DNA of 64,000 nt from Acidovorax sp. sic0104 (GTDB lineage: Bacteria; Pseudomonadota; Gammaproteobacteria; Burkholderiales; Burkholderiaceae_C), in NCBI RefSeq assembly GCF_019219095.1, contig NZ_JAHUWH010000002.1:124001-188000 (forward strand), read 5' to 3'. The notes beneath the pieces are model-generated. The model had not been told where the DNA came from and searched no databases. It was given only the letters and a program-made list of their open reading frames with translations. The position numbers were made by a program, and so were the translations under genes. Shown here piece by piece: positions 25,389 to 32,830 of the stretch. Positions within the stretch are counted from its first letter, which is position 1, and each line of letters starts with the position of its first letter.

Positions 25389-27524
25389 TCAAAACGCCAC
25401 CTTTACTCCCACTGTCACATTGCGCCCCATCAACGGTGCCGCATTCTTGATGAATGAGGTATGCGCATACGCCAGGCGGTCGGTCAGGTTGTTCGCCTTC
25501 ACATACACCTGCCACGGCGTGCCGCCGCTGAACTGCCCGCTGTAGCTCAGACCCACATTCAGCATGCCGTAGCCGGGCGTGGCGGTTTCGAACTCCGCCA
25601 CACGGTTCTGGCGGGCCACCTGCACCCATTCGACCTGGCCATCCCAGGCGTTCCAGTTGCCATCCAGGCGCAGGCCGGCGCGGGTGGCCGGGATGCGGGG
25701 CAGCAGGCCGCCGCCGGCCAGACGGGCGCGCACGGTGTCGCCGAACAGCGTGATGCCGAAGTTGCGGTTCAGGCGCTGGCGCACCTGACCTTCGATGCCG
25801 GTGAAGGTGGCGTCGGCCTGGCTGTACTGCAGCAGTTGCAGGCCTTCCACTTCATCGAGCGTGCGGCCGTAGATGTAGTTGCTGATGCGGTTGCGGAACA
25901 CGCTCACGCCGAAGGTGGTGTCGCCGCTGGTCTTCTTCAGGCTCACGTCGATGTTCTGCGAGATCTCGGAGCGCAGGTCGGGGTTGCCGCGTTCGTAGGT
26001 ACTGGTGGCCATGTGAAGGCCCTGGGCGTACAGCTCTTCGGCCGACGGGGCGCGGCTGGCGCGGGTGAACGATGTACCGACCTGGTAGCCGGGCGTGAAC
26101 CTCCACACCGCGCCCAGCGATGCCGAGGTGCCGTTGTGGCTGCGCTCGATGCCGCTGGCCTGTGCCTCGGCCGTCTGGCGGTCGTGGCGCAGGGCGGCCT
26201 CGAAGCGCCAGTCGCCCAGGCGGTATTCCTCCAGCGCGAAGACGCCCAGCTTGCGGGTGATGGTGGGCTCCACATAAGCCTCTTCACCTTCGGCGCTGAA
26301 TTTCCGCTGCGAGGTCTGCAGGCCGATCACACCCTTGAAGCCGGCGATGGGCTCGTGCTGCAGCTCGATGCGGGTGTCGTAGGCCTTGTTCTTGAAGGTG
26401 GTGCTGATGGCGCCGTCCTCGACCTCGTCGTGCACATAGTCGGTGACCCCGGCCCGCAGGCGCAGGGCCGAGAAACCGGTGAAGGGATTGCGCAGCTCGC
26501 CGCGGATGTCGAAGCGCTCGCTGCGCAGGTCGACCACGGGTACATCGCCCGCTTCGGCGCCGTGGTCATGGTCGTGGCCGTCCTCGCCTTCGTCGGCATG
26601 GGCACCGCAATGCAGGTGGTCGCCGTGGGTGTGGCACCCCTCGAAGCTGTGGTTGTGCCCTGGCAGGCCGTACCTGGCGGTCTGCCGGGTGTAGGCGGCG
26701 CCCAGGTAGCCCCGGTCGCCCACCCACGACAGGCCCACGCTGCCGGTGTCGGTGCGGTTGAAGCTGCCCAGCACCTTGCGGCTGGGCTCGCCGTTGGGCA
26801 CCCAGCCCTTGCCCACGCGGTAGTCGCTGGCGTCGCGCGAGACGCCCTCCACGTGCACCGCCAGGTTGCCGGTGCCGCCCGTGAGCGAGAAGGCCCCTGC
26901 CCCTTCGCGCGCACCCGTGTTGGCGCGCAGCTCGGCGCTGCCTTCATAGCCCTTTTCGGGCACGGCGGTGGGGATCTTGCCGTCCAGCACGTTGACCACG
27001 CCGCCCACGGCGCCGCTGCCGTAGACCAGGGCGGATGGGCCGCGCAGCACTTCGATCTGCGTGGCGAGCAAGGGCTCGGACACCACGGCGTGGTCGGGGC
27101 TGATGGTGGAGGCGTCGTGCAGCTCGGCGCCATCCGACAGCACCTTGACGCGCGGGCCGTCCATGCCCCGGATGATGGGCCGGCTGGCGCCCGCGCCGAA
27201 GTGGCTGCTGGTGATGCCGGGCTCGCTGTTGAGCGTCTCGCCCAGCGTGGCCTCGCGGCGGCGCACGAGATCGTCGCCTTCGAGCACGGTGGCGGGTGTG
27301 GTCATGTCGCTGGTGCCCAGCTGCAGGCCGCTGGCGGACACGGTGACGGCAGGCAGGCTGGGGGCGGCTTCGGCCGCCGACGGGGCGACAGCCGGTGCCG
27401 GAGCTGCCTGCGCATGTGCGATGCCATGGCCCGATAGCGCCAACATGGCAGCAAGGGCCACAGGACGAAGGACGGGGCGGCTGCGATGCGCTGCAGAACG
27501 GGATGCGAGGATGGTGTGGGTCAT
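25389..27524 (-). CDS. ZnuD-like TonB-dependent outer-membrane receptor with His-rich loop
   Basis: 711 residues from the ATG at 27524: signal peptide ending near GIAHAQA, a plug domain at about 55-170 (IIRGMDGPRVKVLSDGAE, EVLRGPSALVYGSGAVGGVVN), then a beta barrel ending in Phe. An extracellular loop at about 290-322 is packed with His and acidic residues (GCHTHGDHLHCG, then GHDHDHG), as in the Neisseria zinc receptor ZnuD. It would import zinc across the outer membrane using TonB. It is the last gene of a seven-gene run that starts with a Fur-family regulator. Confidence 0.9.
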   Translation of the reverse strand: MTHTILASRSAAHRSRPVLRPVALAAMLALSGHGIAHAQAAPAPAVAPSAAEAAPSLPAVTVSASGLQLGTSDMTTPATVLEGDDLVRRREATLGETLNSEPGITSSHFGAGASRPIIRGMDGPRVKVLSDGAELHDASTISPDHAVVSEPLLATQIEVLRGPSALVYGSGAVGGVVNVLDGKIPTAVPEKGYEGSAELRANTGAREGAGAFSLTGGTGNLAVHVEGVSRDASDYRVGKGWVPNGEPSRKVLGSFNRTDTGSVGLSWVGDRGYLGAAYTRQTARYGLPGHNHSFEGCHTHGDHLHCGAHADEGEDGHDHDHGAEAGDVPVVDLRSERFDIRGELRNPFTGFSALRLRAGVTDYVHDEVEDGAISTTFKNKAYDTRIELQHEPIAGFKGVIGLQTSQRKFSAEGEEAYVEPTITRKLGVFALEEYRLGDWRFEAALRHDRQTAEAQASGIERSHNGTSASLGAVWRFTPGYQVGTSFTRASRAPSAEELYAQGLHMATSTYERGNPDLRSEISQNIDVSLKKTSGDTTFGVSVFRNRISNYIYGRTLDEVEGLQLLQYSQADATFTGIEGQVRQRLNRNFGITLFGDTVRARLAGGGLLPRIPATRAGLRLDGNWNAWDGQVEWVQVARQNRVAEFETATPGYGMLNVGLSYSGQFSGGTPWQVYVKANNLTDRLAYAHTSFIKNAAPLMGRNVTVGVKVAF

Positions 27525-27621
27525 GGTGTGCGTGTGTGCTTGCGCCAATGGGCGTGTGCGCACCGCGATGGCAGAGCCAGGCGCGCGGCGCGCGGCTCCA
27601 CGCCATGGAGCGCGGAGCCAT

Positions 27622-27678
27622 GAATAAAAAGTGCCTCCAGCGCTTGATGGTCAAGCGCCGAAAGCTATGAAATCAGGA
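27622..27678 (-). repeat. Dispersed repeat family 1, copy C (most regular)
   Basis: Read on the minus strand it is CTGATTTCATAGCTTTC, then GCGCTTGA and TCAAGCGC forming a perfect 8-bp stem with a 3-base loop (27640-27658), then a T run nine bases on. It lies between the small exported protein gene and the TonB receptor gene and could act as a partial terminator in that transcript. Confidence 0.75.
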
Positions 27679-27714
27679 GTGAATTGCGACGAGAGCGCAG
27701 GTGAAATGCGCTTG

Positions 27715-28227
27715 TCAGGCCCGGGGCGGGCCACGCGCCTGGAACAGCGCAACATGCAAGGCGGCGTCGCGCGCCGCACGTTGGGCTGGCGGTGCGTGCG
27801 CGGGTGCCGGCTCGGGGGGCGCCACCGCGGCGCTGTGCAAGCTGTCGCCCAACGCCAACTGGTCCAGCAGAACGCAGTCTGCCGGGGCGTGCTGGCCCAG
27901 CAGCAGCGGCAGCAGTGCGTGGAGCCCGTGACTGTGGCCCGGTTTCGGTGCGGCCGCATCGGCGGTGTGGCTTCGGGGGGCCGCGCCTGGCGCACCCTGG
28001 GATGCCAGGGACAACCCTGCATGCACCCGGTCCAACGTGCTGCCATGGGCTACCTGGTGCAGCCGCCCCAGCGTGGGCACGGCCACGAGGGCCACCAGCA
28101 GCCAGGCCAGGGCCAGTTGCAGCAGCGCTTGCTGAGCTTGAAGACTGCGCCCGGCCGGCACGCGCGCGCCCTGCCCCGCCCTGCGCCGGGCTGGCTGGGT
28201 TTGGAAAGGGCGCAATGGAAAAGTCAC
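27715..28227 (-). CDS. Small exported or membrane-anchored protein with His/Cys region
   Basis: About 170 residues from a GTG at 28227; no ATG exists in frame, and a TTG at 28251 is an alternative. One strong hydrophobic segment (ALLQLALAWLLVALVAVP) follows a basic N-terminus, so it is anchored in or exported across the inner membrane. The rest holds HSHGLHALLPLLLGQHAP and CVLLDQLALGD. It resembles small DUF2946-type proteins often found beside TonB receptors, but I am not sure of the family. Position suggests a periplasmic metal-related role. Confidence 0.6.
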   Translation of the reverse strand: MTFPLRPFQTQPARRRAGQGARVPAGRSLQAQQALLQLALAWLLVALVAVPTLGRLHQVAHGSTLDRVHAGLSLASQGAPGAAPRSHTADAAAPKPGHSHGLHALLPLLLGQHAPADCVLLDQLALGDSLHSAAVAPPEPAPAHAPPAQRAARDAALHVALFQARGPPRA

Positions 28228-28293
28228 GAGAGGAAAACCGTCAACAAACAAGGTGCCCGCAAGATGCGGGCAAAGATGCGGGGACGTCGGCGA

Positions 28294-28890
28294 TTATTTC
28301 ACCGGCACGGCCTCCACCACGCGGTAGTACAGGCCGTACTGGTCGTTGTGCAGCACGGTGAACTTGCCCTCGACCACCACGGGCTCCAGCGAATAGCGCA
28401 CGGGTGTCCTGGCCTTGACCTCGACCATGCTCTCGGGCCCGCCGGGCAGGCAGAAGGAGCAGGTCAGCGGCACCGAGGTGAGCAAAAAATGCGTCTGGGT
28501 GGCCTTGGCGTCCAGCGGCATCATGAAGCCCTGGATGCGCTGCGTCGTCTTGTCCATGCCCTTTTGCGCGTCGTTGAACACGGGCAGGATGCCGTCCTTA
28601 GTGGTCTTCTTGGTCAGGTCGGTCAGCACCGACCAGGGGATCACATCCGTGCGCTGGGGCAGCGGCGCAATCGGACTGTTCGGGCTGTGATACCCCGCTC
28701 CCGAGCCCGATGGCACACCCGCCACCGGCGCCCCACCAGCACCCGCTGGCAACGGTGAACTGAGCACAGGCGCTGCGGAAGGCTTGGCTTGTGCCAGCGC
28801 GGTACCAGAAACACCGACACCCAACGCCAGCGCCAAAGGCAGAGCGATAGAGCGCCCGGGCACAAACCGAGGCAACCAACGATGGTGCAT
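28294..28890 (-). CDS. DUF3299 family exported protein, probably zinc-related
   Basis: 198 residues with a signal peptide ending near ALAQA, a Pro/Gly/Ser-rich linker to about residue 70, then a DUF3299 domain with the Cys pair Cys144-x-x-Cys147 in LTCSFCLPGGPES. GGAGGGG precedes the ATG at 28890. Members often sit next to an ABC ATPase/FtsX pair. The domain is probably periplasmic and could bind metal through the Cys pair. Function is inferred from position. Confidence 0.8.
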   Translation of the reverse strand: MHHRWLPRFVPGRSIALPLALALGVGVSGTALAQAKPSAAPVLSSPLPAGAGGAPVAGVPSGSGAGYHSPNSPIAPLPQRTDVIPWSVLTDLTKKTTKDGILPVFNDAQKGMDKTTQRIQGFMMPLDAKATQTHFLLTSVPLTCSFCLPGGPESMVEVKARTPVRYSLEPVVVEGKFTVLHNDQYGLYYRVVEAVPVK

Positions 28891-29038
28891 AAAAATCCCC
28901 TCCGTAAACGCCCCGTGCGCACAGGGCCAGCTATTCCATATGTGTGACAGCGCCGTCGACAAACGTGCTGATTCCACCTGAACTCCGTTGCGCCCGCGCC
29001 CTGCAAAACCGGCGCGCCCCAATCCCAGCGCCCCCGTG

Positions 29039-29111
29039 GAACCGGCTCCGCCGGGCCACCGGGGGCGTCCCCCCTCAGGGGGGAAGGCGCGCAGCGCCTC
29101 AGGGGGGAGCG
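29039..29111. repeat. Hairpin-rich repeat element (family 2)
   Basis: Three short hairpins follow one another: CCGGC/GCCGG near 29042, six C pairing with six G at 29069-29083, and GGCGC/GCGCC at 29086-29098. It fills most of the gap between the 85-residue protein gene and the DUF3299 gene. I recognise the wording as a dispersed element common in Comamonadaceae; only one copy is in this window. It could stabilise or stop the operon mRNA. Confidence 0.6.
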
Positions 29112-29369
29112 TTAATGACTGTGGCGCATGCCGCAGTACTTGCCAATGCCCAGACCCTTGCACGCGGTCTGGAGTTCCTTCTGGCAGACGTCATGGCCCT
29201 TGCCGGATTCCAGGCACTTGGCGGCAGCTTCGTGCGCGGCGGCCATGGCGCGGTGGCGCTCGATGTCGGCCTTGGTCTCCTTGTCGGAATGCGCGCCCTG
29301 CGCATGGGCCACAGCACCGGCCATCAGCAGCAATGGCACCAGGGCCAGGGTGGTGAACAGTTTTTTCAT
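29112..29369 (-). CDS. Small exported Cys/His-rich protein (85 residues)
   Basis: Signal peptide MKKLFTTLALVPLLLMAGAVAHA, then a short helical mature protein of about 62 residues with Cys52, Cys62, Cys70 and Cys79 and His at 27, 39, 46, 59, 83 and 85, ending RHSH. AAAGG lies 8 bases before the ATG at 29369. The pattern of four Cys suggests two disulfides or a metal site. No named family is recognised. Placed directly after the permease gene, it is a good candidate for a periplasmic zinc chaperone. Confidence 0.8.
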   Translation of the reverse strand: MKKLFTTLALVPLLLMAGAVAHAQGAHSDKETKADIERHRAMAAAHEAAAKCLESGKGHDVCQKELQTACKGLGIGKYCGMRHSH

Positions 29370-29421
29370 GGAGAACCTTTCGAATGATGGACAAACAAGC
29401 AGGAAGCGAAAAACAAGGTCA

Positions 29422-30657
29422 TCAGGGCTGGCCCAGCAGGTCCGCCACCTCGGTGCGGTAGGCCTGCATGGCTGGCAACAAGGCCGCCAATGCCGCCACG
29501 GCACCGGCCAGCAGCGGCACGCCCGCCTCGGCCGGCAGCCACACCAGGCCGCTGACCGGCAGCAGACCCTGGGCCTGCAGCACCCACCCCAGCGTGTGCG
29601 CCAGGGCGTGGCCCAGCAGCAGGCCCAGGGCAGATGCCATGGCGGACAGCCACAGCGCCTCCCACAGCACCAGACCGGCCACGCGGCCGGGCGGCGCGCC
29701 CAGCATGCGCAGCATGGCCAAGTCGGCCCGGCGCTCGCGCACCGCGTTCCACAACGCAATGAACACGCTGAGCGCGGCCACGGCCAGGAGCACGCCGCCA
29801 AAGGCGCGCAGCACGTCGGCCCCCACACCCAGCAGGCGCAGCAGGCGCGTGACCTCGATGGCCGGCGCGGCAGCCTGCAGCGCGGTGTCGGCATTGATCT
29901 GACGCGGCAGCGTGACGGCGGCCAGCGGCGTGCGGTAGCGCAGCAGCGCCACGGTCACTTCGCGCTCTTCCTTCAGGATCTCCAGGTCCTCAGGCTCGGT
30001 GGCCGTGGCGGTCTCGTGCACCATCCAGACGGACTCGGTGCTGGTCAGGATGAGGCGGTCGAGCACGCAGCCGCAAGGCGCCAGCACGCCGCTCACGCGG
30101 TAGGGGTGGTCGCCGTGGGCGTGCCCTCCTCCACCCAGGCCGTGGCTACCGATGAAGGTGGCGCCCACCAGCGGCGCGCCGCGGTTGTCGGCTTTGACAA
30201 TGCCGCGCGCCACGCTGGCGCCCAGCACGGCGTCCATGGGCTGCTGCCACAGGGCGCCTTCGGCCAGGGTGGCGCTGTAGTGCGCCACATAGCCGGGCGT
30301 GGTGCCCACGATGCGGTAGCCCTGGTAGCTGTCGCCCAGGCTCAGCGGGATGACCTGCGCCACCAGCGGGCTCTTCTGCAGGGCCTGCACCTCTTGCAGC
30401 GGAATGTTGCCCGTGGGTACGTCGATGTGGAACACGCCCGCCAGGATCAGTTGCAGCGGGCTGCCCTTGGCGCCCACCACCAGGTCGATGCCATCGAGGT
30501 CGCGCTCGAAGGCCTTGTCGAGCTGGGTGGCCACCAGCAGCACCAGTGTGATGGCGGCCAGACCCAGGGTCAGCACCAGCAGGTTCAGCACGGCCGCCAG
30601 CGGGCGCGACCAGAGGTAGCGCCACGAAAGACGCGCGAGCTCCACTATGCTTTTCAT
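29422..30657 (-). CDS. FtsX/MacB-like ABC permease with periplasmic His cluster
   Basis: 411 residues from the ATG at 30657, which overlaps the ATPase stop by 4 bases. One transmembrane helix near 25-45, a large periplasmic domain, and three C-terminal helices with AMLRMLGAPPGRVAG, the FtsX/LolC/MacB layout. The periplasmic part contains His172, then HAHGDH at 179-184 and Cys195/Cys197, unusual for this family and consistent with metal contact. With the ATPase it forms a mechanotransmission-type complex rather than a classical importer. Repeat copy D encodes its first codons. Confidence 0.88.
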   Translation of the reverse strand: MKSIVELARLSWRYLWSRPLAAVLNLLVLTLGLAAITLVLLVATQLDKAFERDLDGIDLVVGAKGSPLQLILAGVFHIDVPTGNIPLQEVQALQKSPLVAQVIPLSLGDSYQGYRIVGTTPGYVAHYSATLAEGALWQQPMDAVLGASVARGIVKADNRGAPLVGATFIGSHGLGGGGHAHGDHPYRVSGVLAPCGCVLDRLILTSTESVWMVHETATATEPEDLEILKEEREVTVALLRYRTPLAAVTLPRQINADTALQAAAPAIEVTRLLRLLGVGADVLRAFGGVLLAVAALSVFIALWNAVRERRADLAMLRMLGAPPGRVAGLVLWEALWLSAMASALGLLLGHALAHTLGWVLQAQGLLPVSGLVWLPAEAGVPLLAGAVAALAALLPAMQAYRTEVADLLGQP

Positions 30658-30705
30658 AGCTGCTTGCACATACCCAGTGGGCGCTGTACTGCGTTTTTAT
30701 TCAGA
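30643..30705 (+). repeat. Dispersed repeat family 1, copy D, across a gene junction
   Basis: It contains CTTTTCATAGCTGCTTGCAC, then GGGCGCTG and a T-rich end. It spans the junction of the ATPase and permease genes, so it supplies the last residues of the ATPase (NKNAVQRPLGMCKQL) and the first residues of the permease (MKSI). Confidence 0.7.
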
Positions 30706-31334
30706 TCCAGCTGCTGCGCGCCAACCAGCGCCTGCACCACGCGCTGATCGTGCGTGGCGATGACCAGGCTGGCGCCGCAGGCGGCTGCGCCGTGCTGCAG
30801 CAGGGACAGCGCATCGGCCGCGGCATCATCGTCCAGGCTGGCCGTGGGTTCGTCGGCCAGCAACAGTTCGGGCGCCAGCAGCACGGCCCGCGCCAGGGCT
30901 ACGCGCTGGGCCTGACCGCCCGATATCTGGTGCGACTTGCGCGCCGCCAGCTCGGCCACGCCCAGCTGCGCCAGCACCAGTGCTATCCGCTCGTCGTCGC
31001 GCGGCAACCCGGCTGCAAAGTAGACCAGGCCCAGGTTCTCGGCCACCGTGAGCGCGCCCGACAGGTGCAGCTTCTGCGGCAGGAACCCGATGCAGCGTGC
31101 GCGCCAGGCATCGAGCTCCGCCCCGCGCTGCGTGCCCAGCTGGATGCCCGCCACGAAGAGATCGCCACCACTCGCACCGCGCAGGCCGGCAATGAGCGAC
31201 AGCCAGGTGGACTTGCCCGTGCCCGAGCGGCCGCGCAGCAGCAGCGTGCCGCCCTGGTTCAGGTCCACGTCCGGAAAGCGCAGCGGCGCACCGCCCGTGG
31301 GGTAGGTGTAGGCAAGGCCTCGGGTACGGATCAT
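30654..31334 (-). CDS. ABC transporter ATPase, LolD/MacB type
   Basis: 226 residues from the ATG at 31334, overlapping the Fur-family stop by 4 bases. Walker A GRSGTGKST at 35-43, Q-loop LPQ at about 85, signature ISGGQAQR at 137-144, Walker B LLLADEP and a His switch in ATHDQ. It drives the adjacent FtsX-like permease. The C-terminal dozen residues come from a dispersed repeat. The neighbours tie it to zinc handling rather than lipoprotein release or antibiotic export. Confidence 0.92.
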   Translation of the reverse strand: MIRTRGLAYTYPTGGAPLRFPDVDLNQGGTLLLRGRSGTGKSTWLSLIAGLRGASGGDLFVAGIQLGTQRGAELDAWRARCIGFLPQKLHLSGALTVAENLGLVYFAAGLPRDDERIALVLAQLGVAELAARKSHQISGGQAQRVALARAVLLAPELLLADEPTASLDDDAAADALSLLQHGAAACGASLVIATHDQRVVQALVGAQQLDLNKNAVQRPLGMCKQL

Positions 31335-31756
31335 GCGGCTGCGCTCTCGGCCGGGTGCGCGCAGCCAGCACAGCGGCCGCGCACGGCGATGTCCACGGCA
31401 AGACTCTCGTGCCCCGCCGTGGCCAGCGCCTGCAGCACCTGCTTCAACGCGGTCTGCACCTTGGCAGAGCCCTGCGACAGGCGGAACTGGCGGTGGCAGT
31501 CGTCGCATTCAAAGCGCGGTGCGGCGCCCTCCTCGCCTTGGGGTGCGAGCGCATACCGCGTGACGCGGGCGGCATCCACCTGCTTGTGCAGCAGCCCGGC
31601 CGCGGCGAAGCGGTCGAGCATGCGGTAGACGGTGACCTTGTTGACCGGGGCACCGGCAGTGGCGAGGGCAGCCTCCACTTCGGGTTCGGAGAAGGCTGCG
31701 TCTGGGCGGGCTGCGTACAGCGCCGCCAGTGCGCGTGTGGCACGGGTCGCACGCAT
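31331..31756 (-). CDS. zur: Fur family regulator, probably Zur
   Basis: 141 residues from the ATG at 31756. The winged helix includes VNKVTVYRMLDRFAAAGLLHK. The structural zinc site is a pair of CxxC motifs, Cys84/Cys87 and Cys129/Cys132. It heads an operon with a His-rich TonB receptor and His-containing permease, which makes zinc the likely signal. An inverted repeat lies 80 bases upstream. The gene could equally be called a generic Fur homologue; the zinc call rests on neighbours. An ATG at 31810 would add 18 residues. Confidence 0.82.
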   Translation of the reverse strand: MRATRATRALAALYAARPDAAFSEPEVEAALATAGAPVNKVTVYRMLDRFAAAGLLHKQVDAARVTRYALAPQGEEGAAPRFECDDCHRQFRLSQGSAKVQTALKQVLQALATAGHESLAVDIAVRGRCAGCAHPAESAAA

Positions 31757-31835
31757 CCCTGAAGGCAACGACCAAGTCGCGCTGGATGGACGTGAGGATA
31801 TGGCCGGCATGGACAGCGATGGACAAGCGGAGTGG

Positions 31836-31858
31836 ATAACGCAATCGGGTTGCATTAT
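31836..31858. promoter_or_regulatory. Inverted repeat upstream of the Fur/Zur operon, probable operator
   Basis: ATAACGCAA and TTGCATTAT are mirror arms with one mismatch around a 5-base centre, 23 bases in all. The size and A/T-rich arms fit Fur-family sites. It is 80 bases before the regulator start, where a promoter would be expected, so it probably gives zinc-dependent autoregulation of the whole run. Confidence 0.65.
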
Positions 31859-31969
31859 GCCTGCCGTGTTCGTCGCTGGACCTGGGTGTACCCAGGAACT
31901 GCAAGGGCACTTTGCAACATGCGCATGGGCCGCACAGGTTGAAGCGCTTCAGGCGCCCGGGGCGAGTGG

Positions 31970-32458
31970 CTAGATGCGCAGCGTCAGCGTCATGGGATGC
32001 AGGGGAGATTCCCTGCACCCGTAGTGCTCGTAAAACCGCTTGGCATTGTCATGCAAAGCGTGGACGAGAACGGCGCGAACCCCGGCGTTTTGCGACACCG
32101 CCACGGCTCTGTGCACGGCATCCTGCAGCAGTGCGCCCCCCAACTGAAGACCCTGGGCCTGCCGGGCGACCGCAAGCCGCGCCAGCACCATCACAGGAAT
32201 GGGGTCCGGCATATTGCGGCGCACGCCGCTGGTCGCCATCTGGTGCGACACAGCGCCAGCCGCCATGGCGTAGTAACCCACTACACGCCCGTCAGCGCCT
32301 GCCACCACGAACGTGCGGCTCGCCCCGCTCAATTGATTGGCCAGAGCGCGGCGCTGGAGCCAATCATCGAGCGTAGGCTCTCCGCATGCAAAACCGTCGA
32401 GTTGATGGTGGGTGGCCAGAGGCTGTGGTGCACTGCACTGCAAACCCATGCCGCTCAC
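31970..32458 (-). CDS. GNAT-type toxin (TacT-like acetyltransferase)
   Basis: 162 residues from a GTG at 32458 that overlaps the antitoxin stop (GTGA) and has GGGAG four bases upstream; an ATG three codons later is an alternative. The GNAT core reads VMVLARLAVARQAQGLQLG (acetyl-CoA loop), then RFYEHYGC, and the opening CGEPTLDDWLQRRAL is typical of tRNA-acetylating toxins partnered with DUF1778. It would block translation by acetylating charged tRNA. The partner antitoxin is directly upstream. Confidence 0.88.
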   Translation of the reverse strand: MSGMGLQCSAPQPLATHHQLDGFACGEPTLDDWLQRRALANQLSGASRTFVVAGADGRVVGYYAMAAGAVSHQMATSGVRRNMPDPIPVMVLARLAVARQAQGLQLGGALLQDAVHRAVAVSQNAGVRAVLVHALHDNAKRFYEHYGCRESPLHPMTLTLRI

Positions 32459-32727
32459 GCTGCTCCCGCGGTCCAGGGAGCCTTGACGGCCATGAGTCGC
32501 TCCAGACCTGCGTCGGAGGTACGGGGCGCGTCCAGCAGGGCCGTGAACTGCTTGAACTTGTCTGTATCCAGGCTGAAGAACACTTGATCGAGCACCACAG
32601 CCTGCGCTCGGTCACAAGCCGCTTCCAGCATGAAATCGGAACGGTTTTTGCCGAGCAGGCTGGCCGCATGGTCGATCAAGTCACGTTGCTCAGGCAGCGC
32701 CCTGAGATTGATGGCAGCGTCGCGCAT
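32455..32727 (-). CDS. DUF1778 antitoxin (ribbon-helix-helix)
   Basis: 90 residues from the ATG at 32727, with AGGAG eight bases upstream. The N-terminal RHH part reads INLRALPEQRDLIDHAASLLGKNRSDFMLEAA, the standard DUF1778 pattern; the C-terminal tail binds and neutralises the GNAT toxin. It should also repress its own promoter, which holds two direct repeats one helical turn apart. Confidence 0.92.
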   Translation of the reverse strand: MRDAAINLRALPEQRDLIDHAASLLGKNRSDFMLEAACDRAQAVVLDQVFFSLDTDKFKQFTALLDAPRTSDAGLERLMAVKAPWTAGAA

Positions 32728-32760
32728 GGCAACTCCTGTGCATATGCAATGGATACACAA

Positions 32761-32789
32761 ACTCTATATCAACGTATATCAGTTGTCAA
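32761..32789 (-). promoter_or_regulatory. Toxin-antitoxin promoter with direct-repeat operator
   Basis: Minus-strand TTGACA (32784-32789) and TAGAGT (32761-32766) are spaced by 17 bases. Between them on the plus strand TATATCA occurs twice (32765-32771 and 32775-32781) with a period of exactly 10, as expected for ribbon-helix-helix dimers binding side by side. Confidence 0.7.
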
Positions 32790-32830
32790 TACATACGTCA
32801 GCGCAGCATTGCACGACCCCCAGCCCCAGC

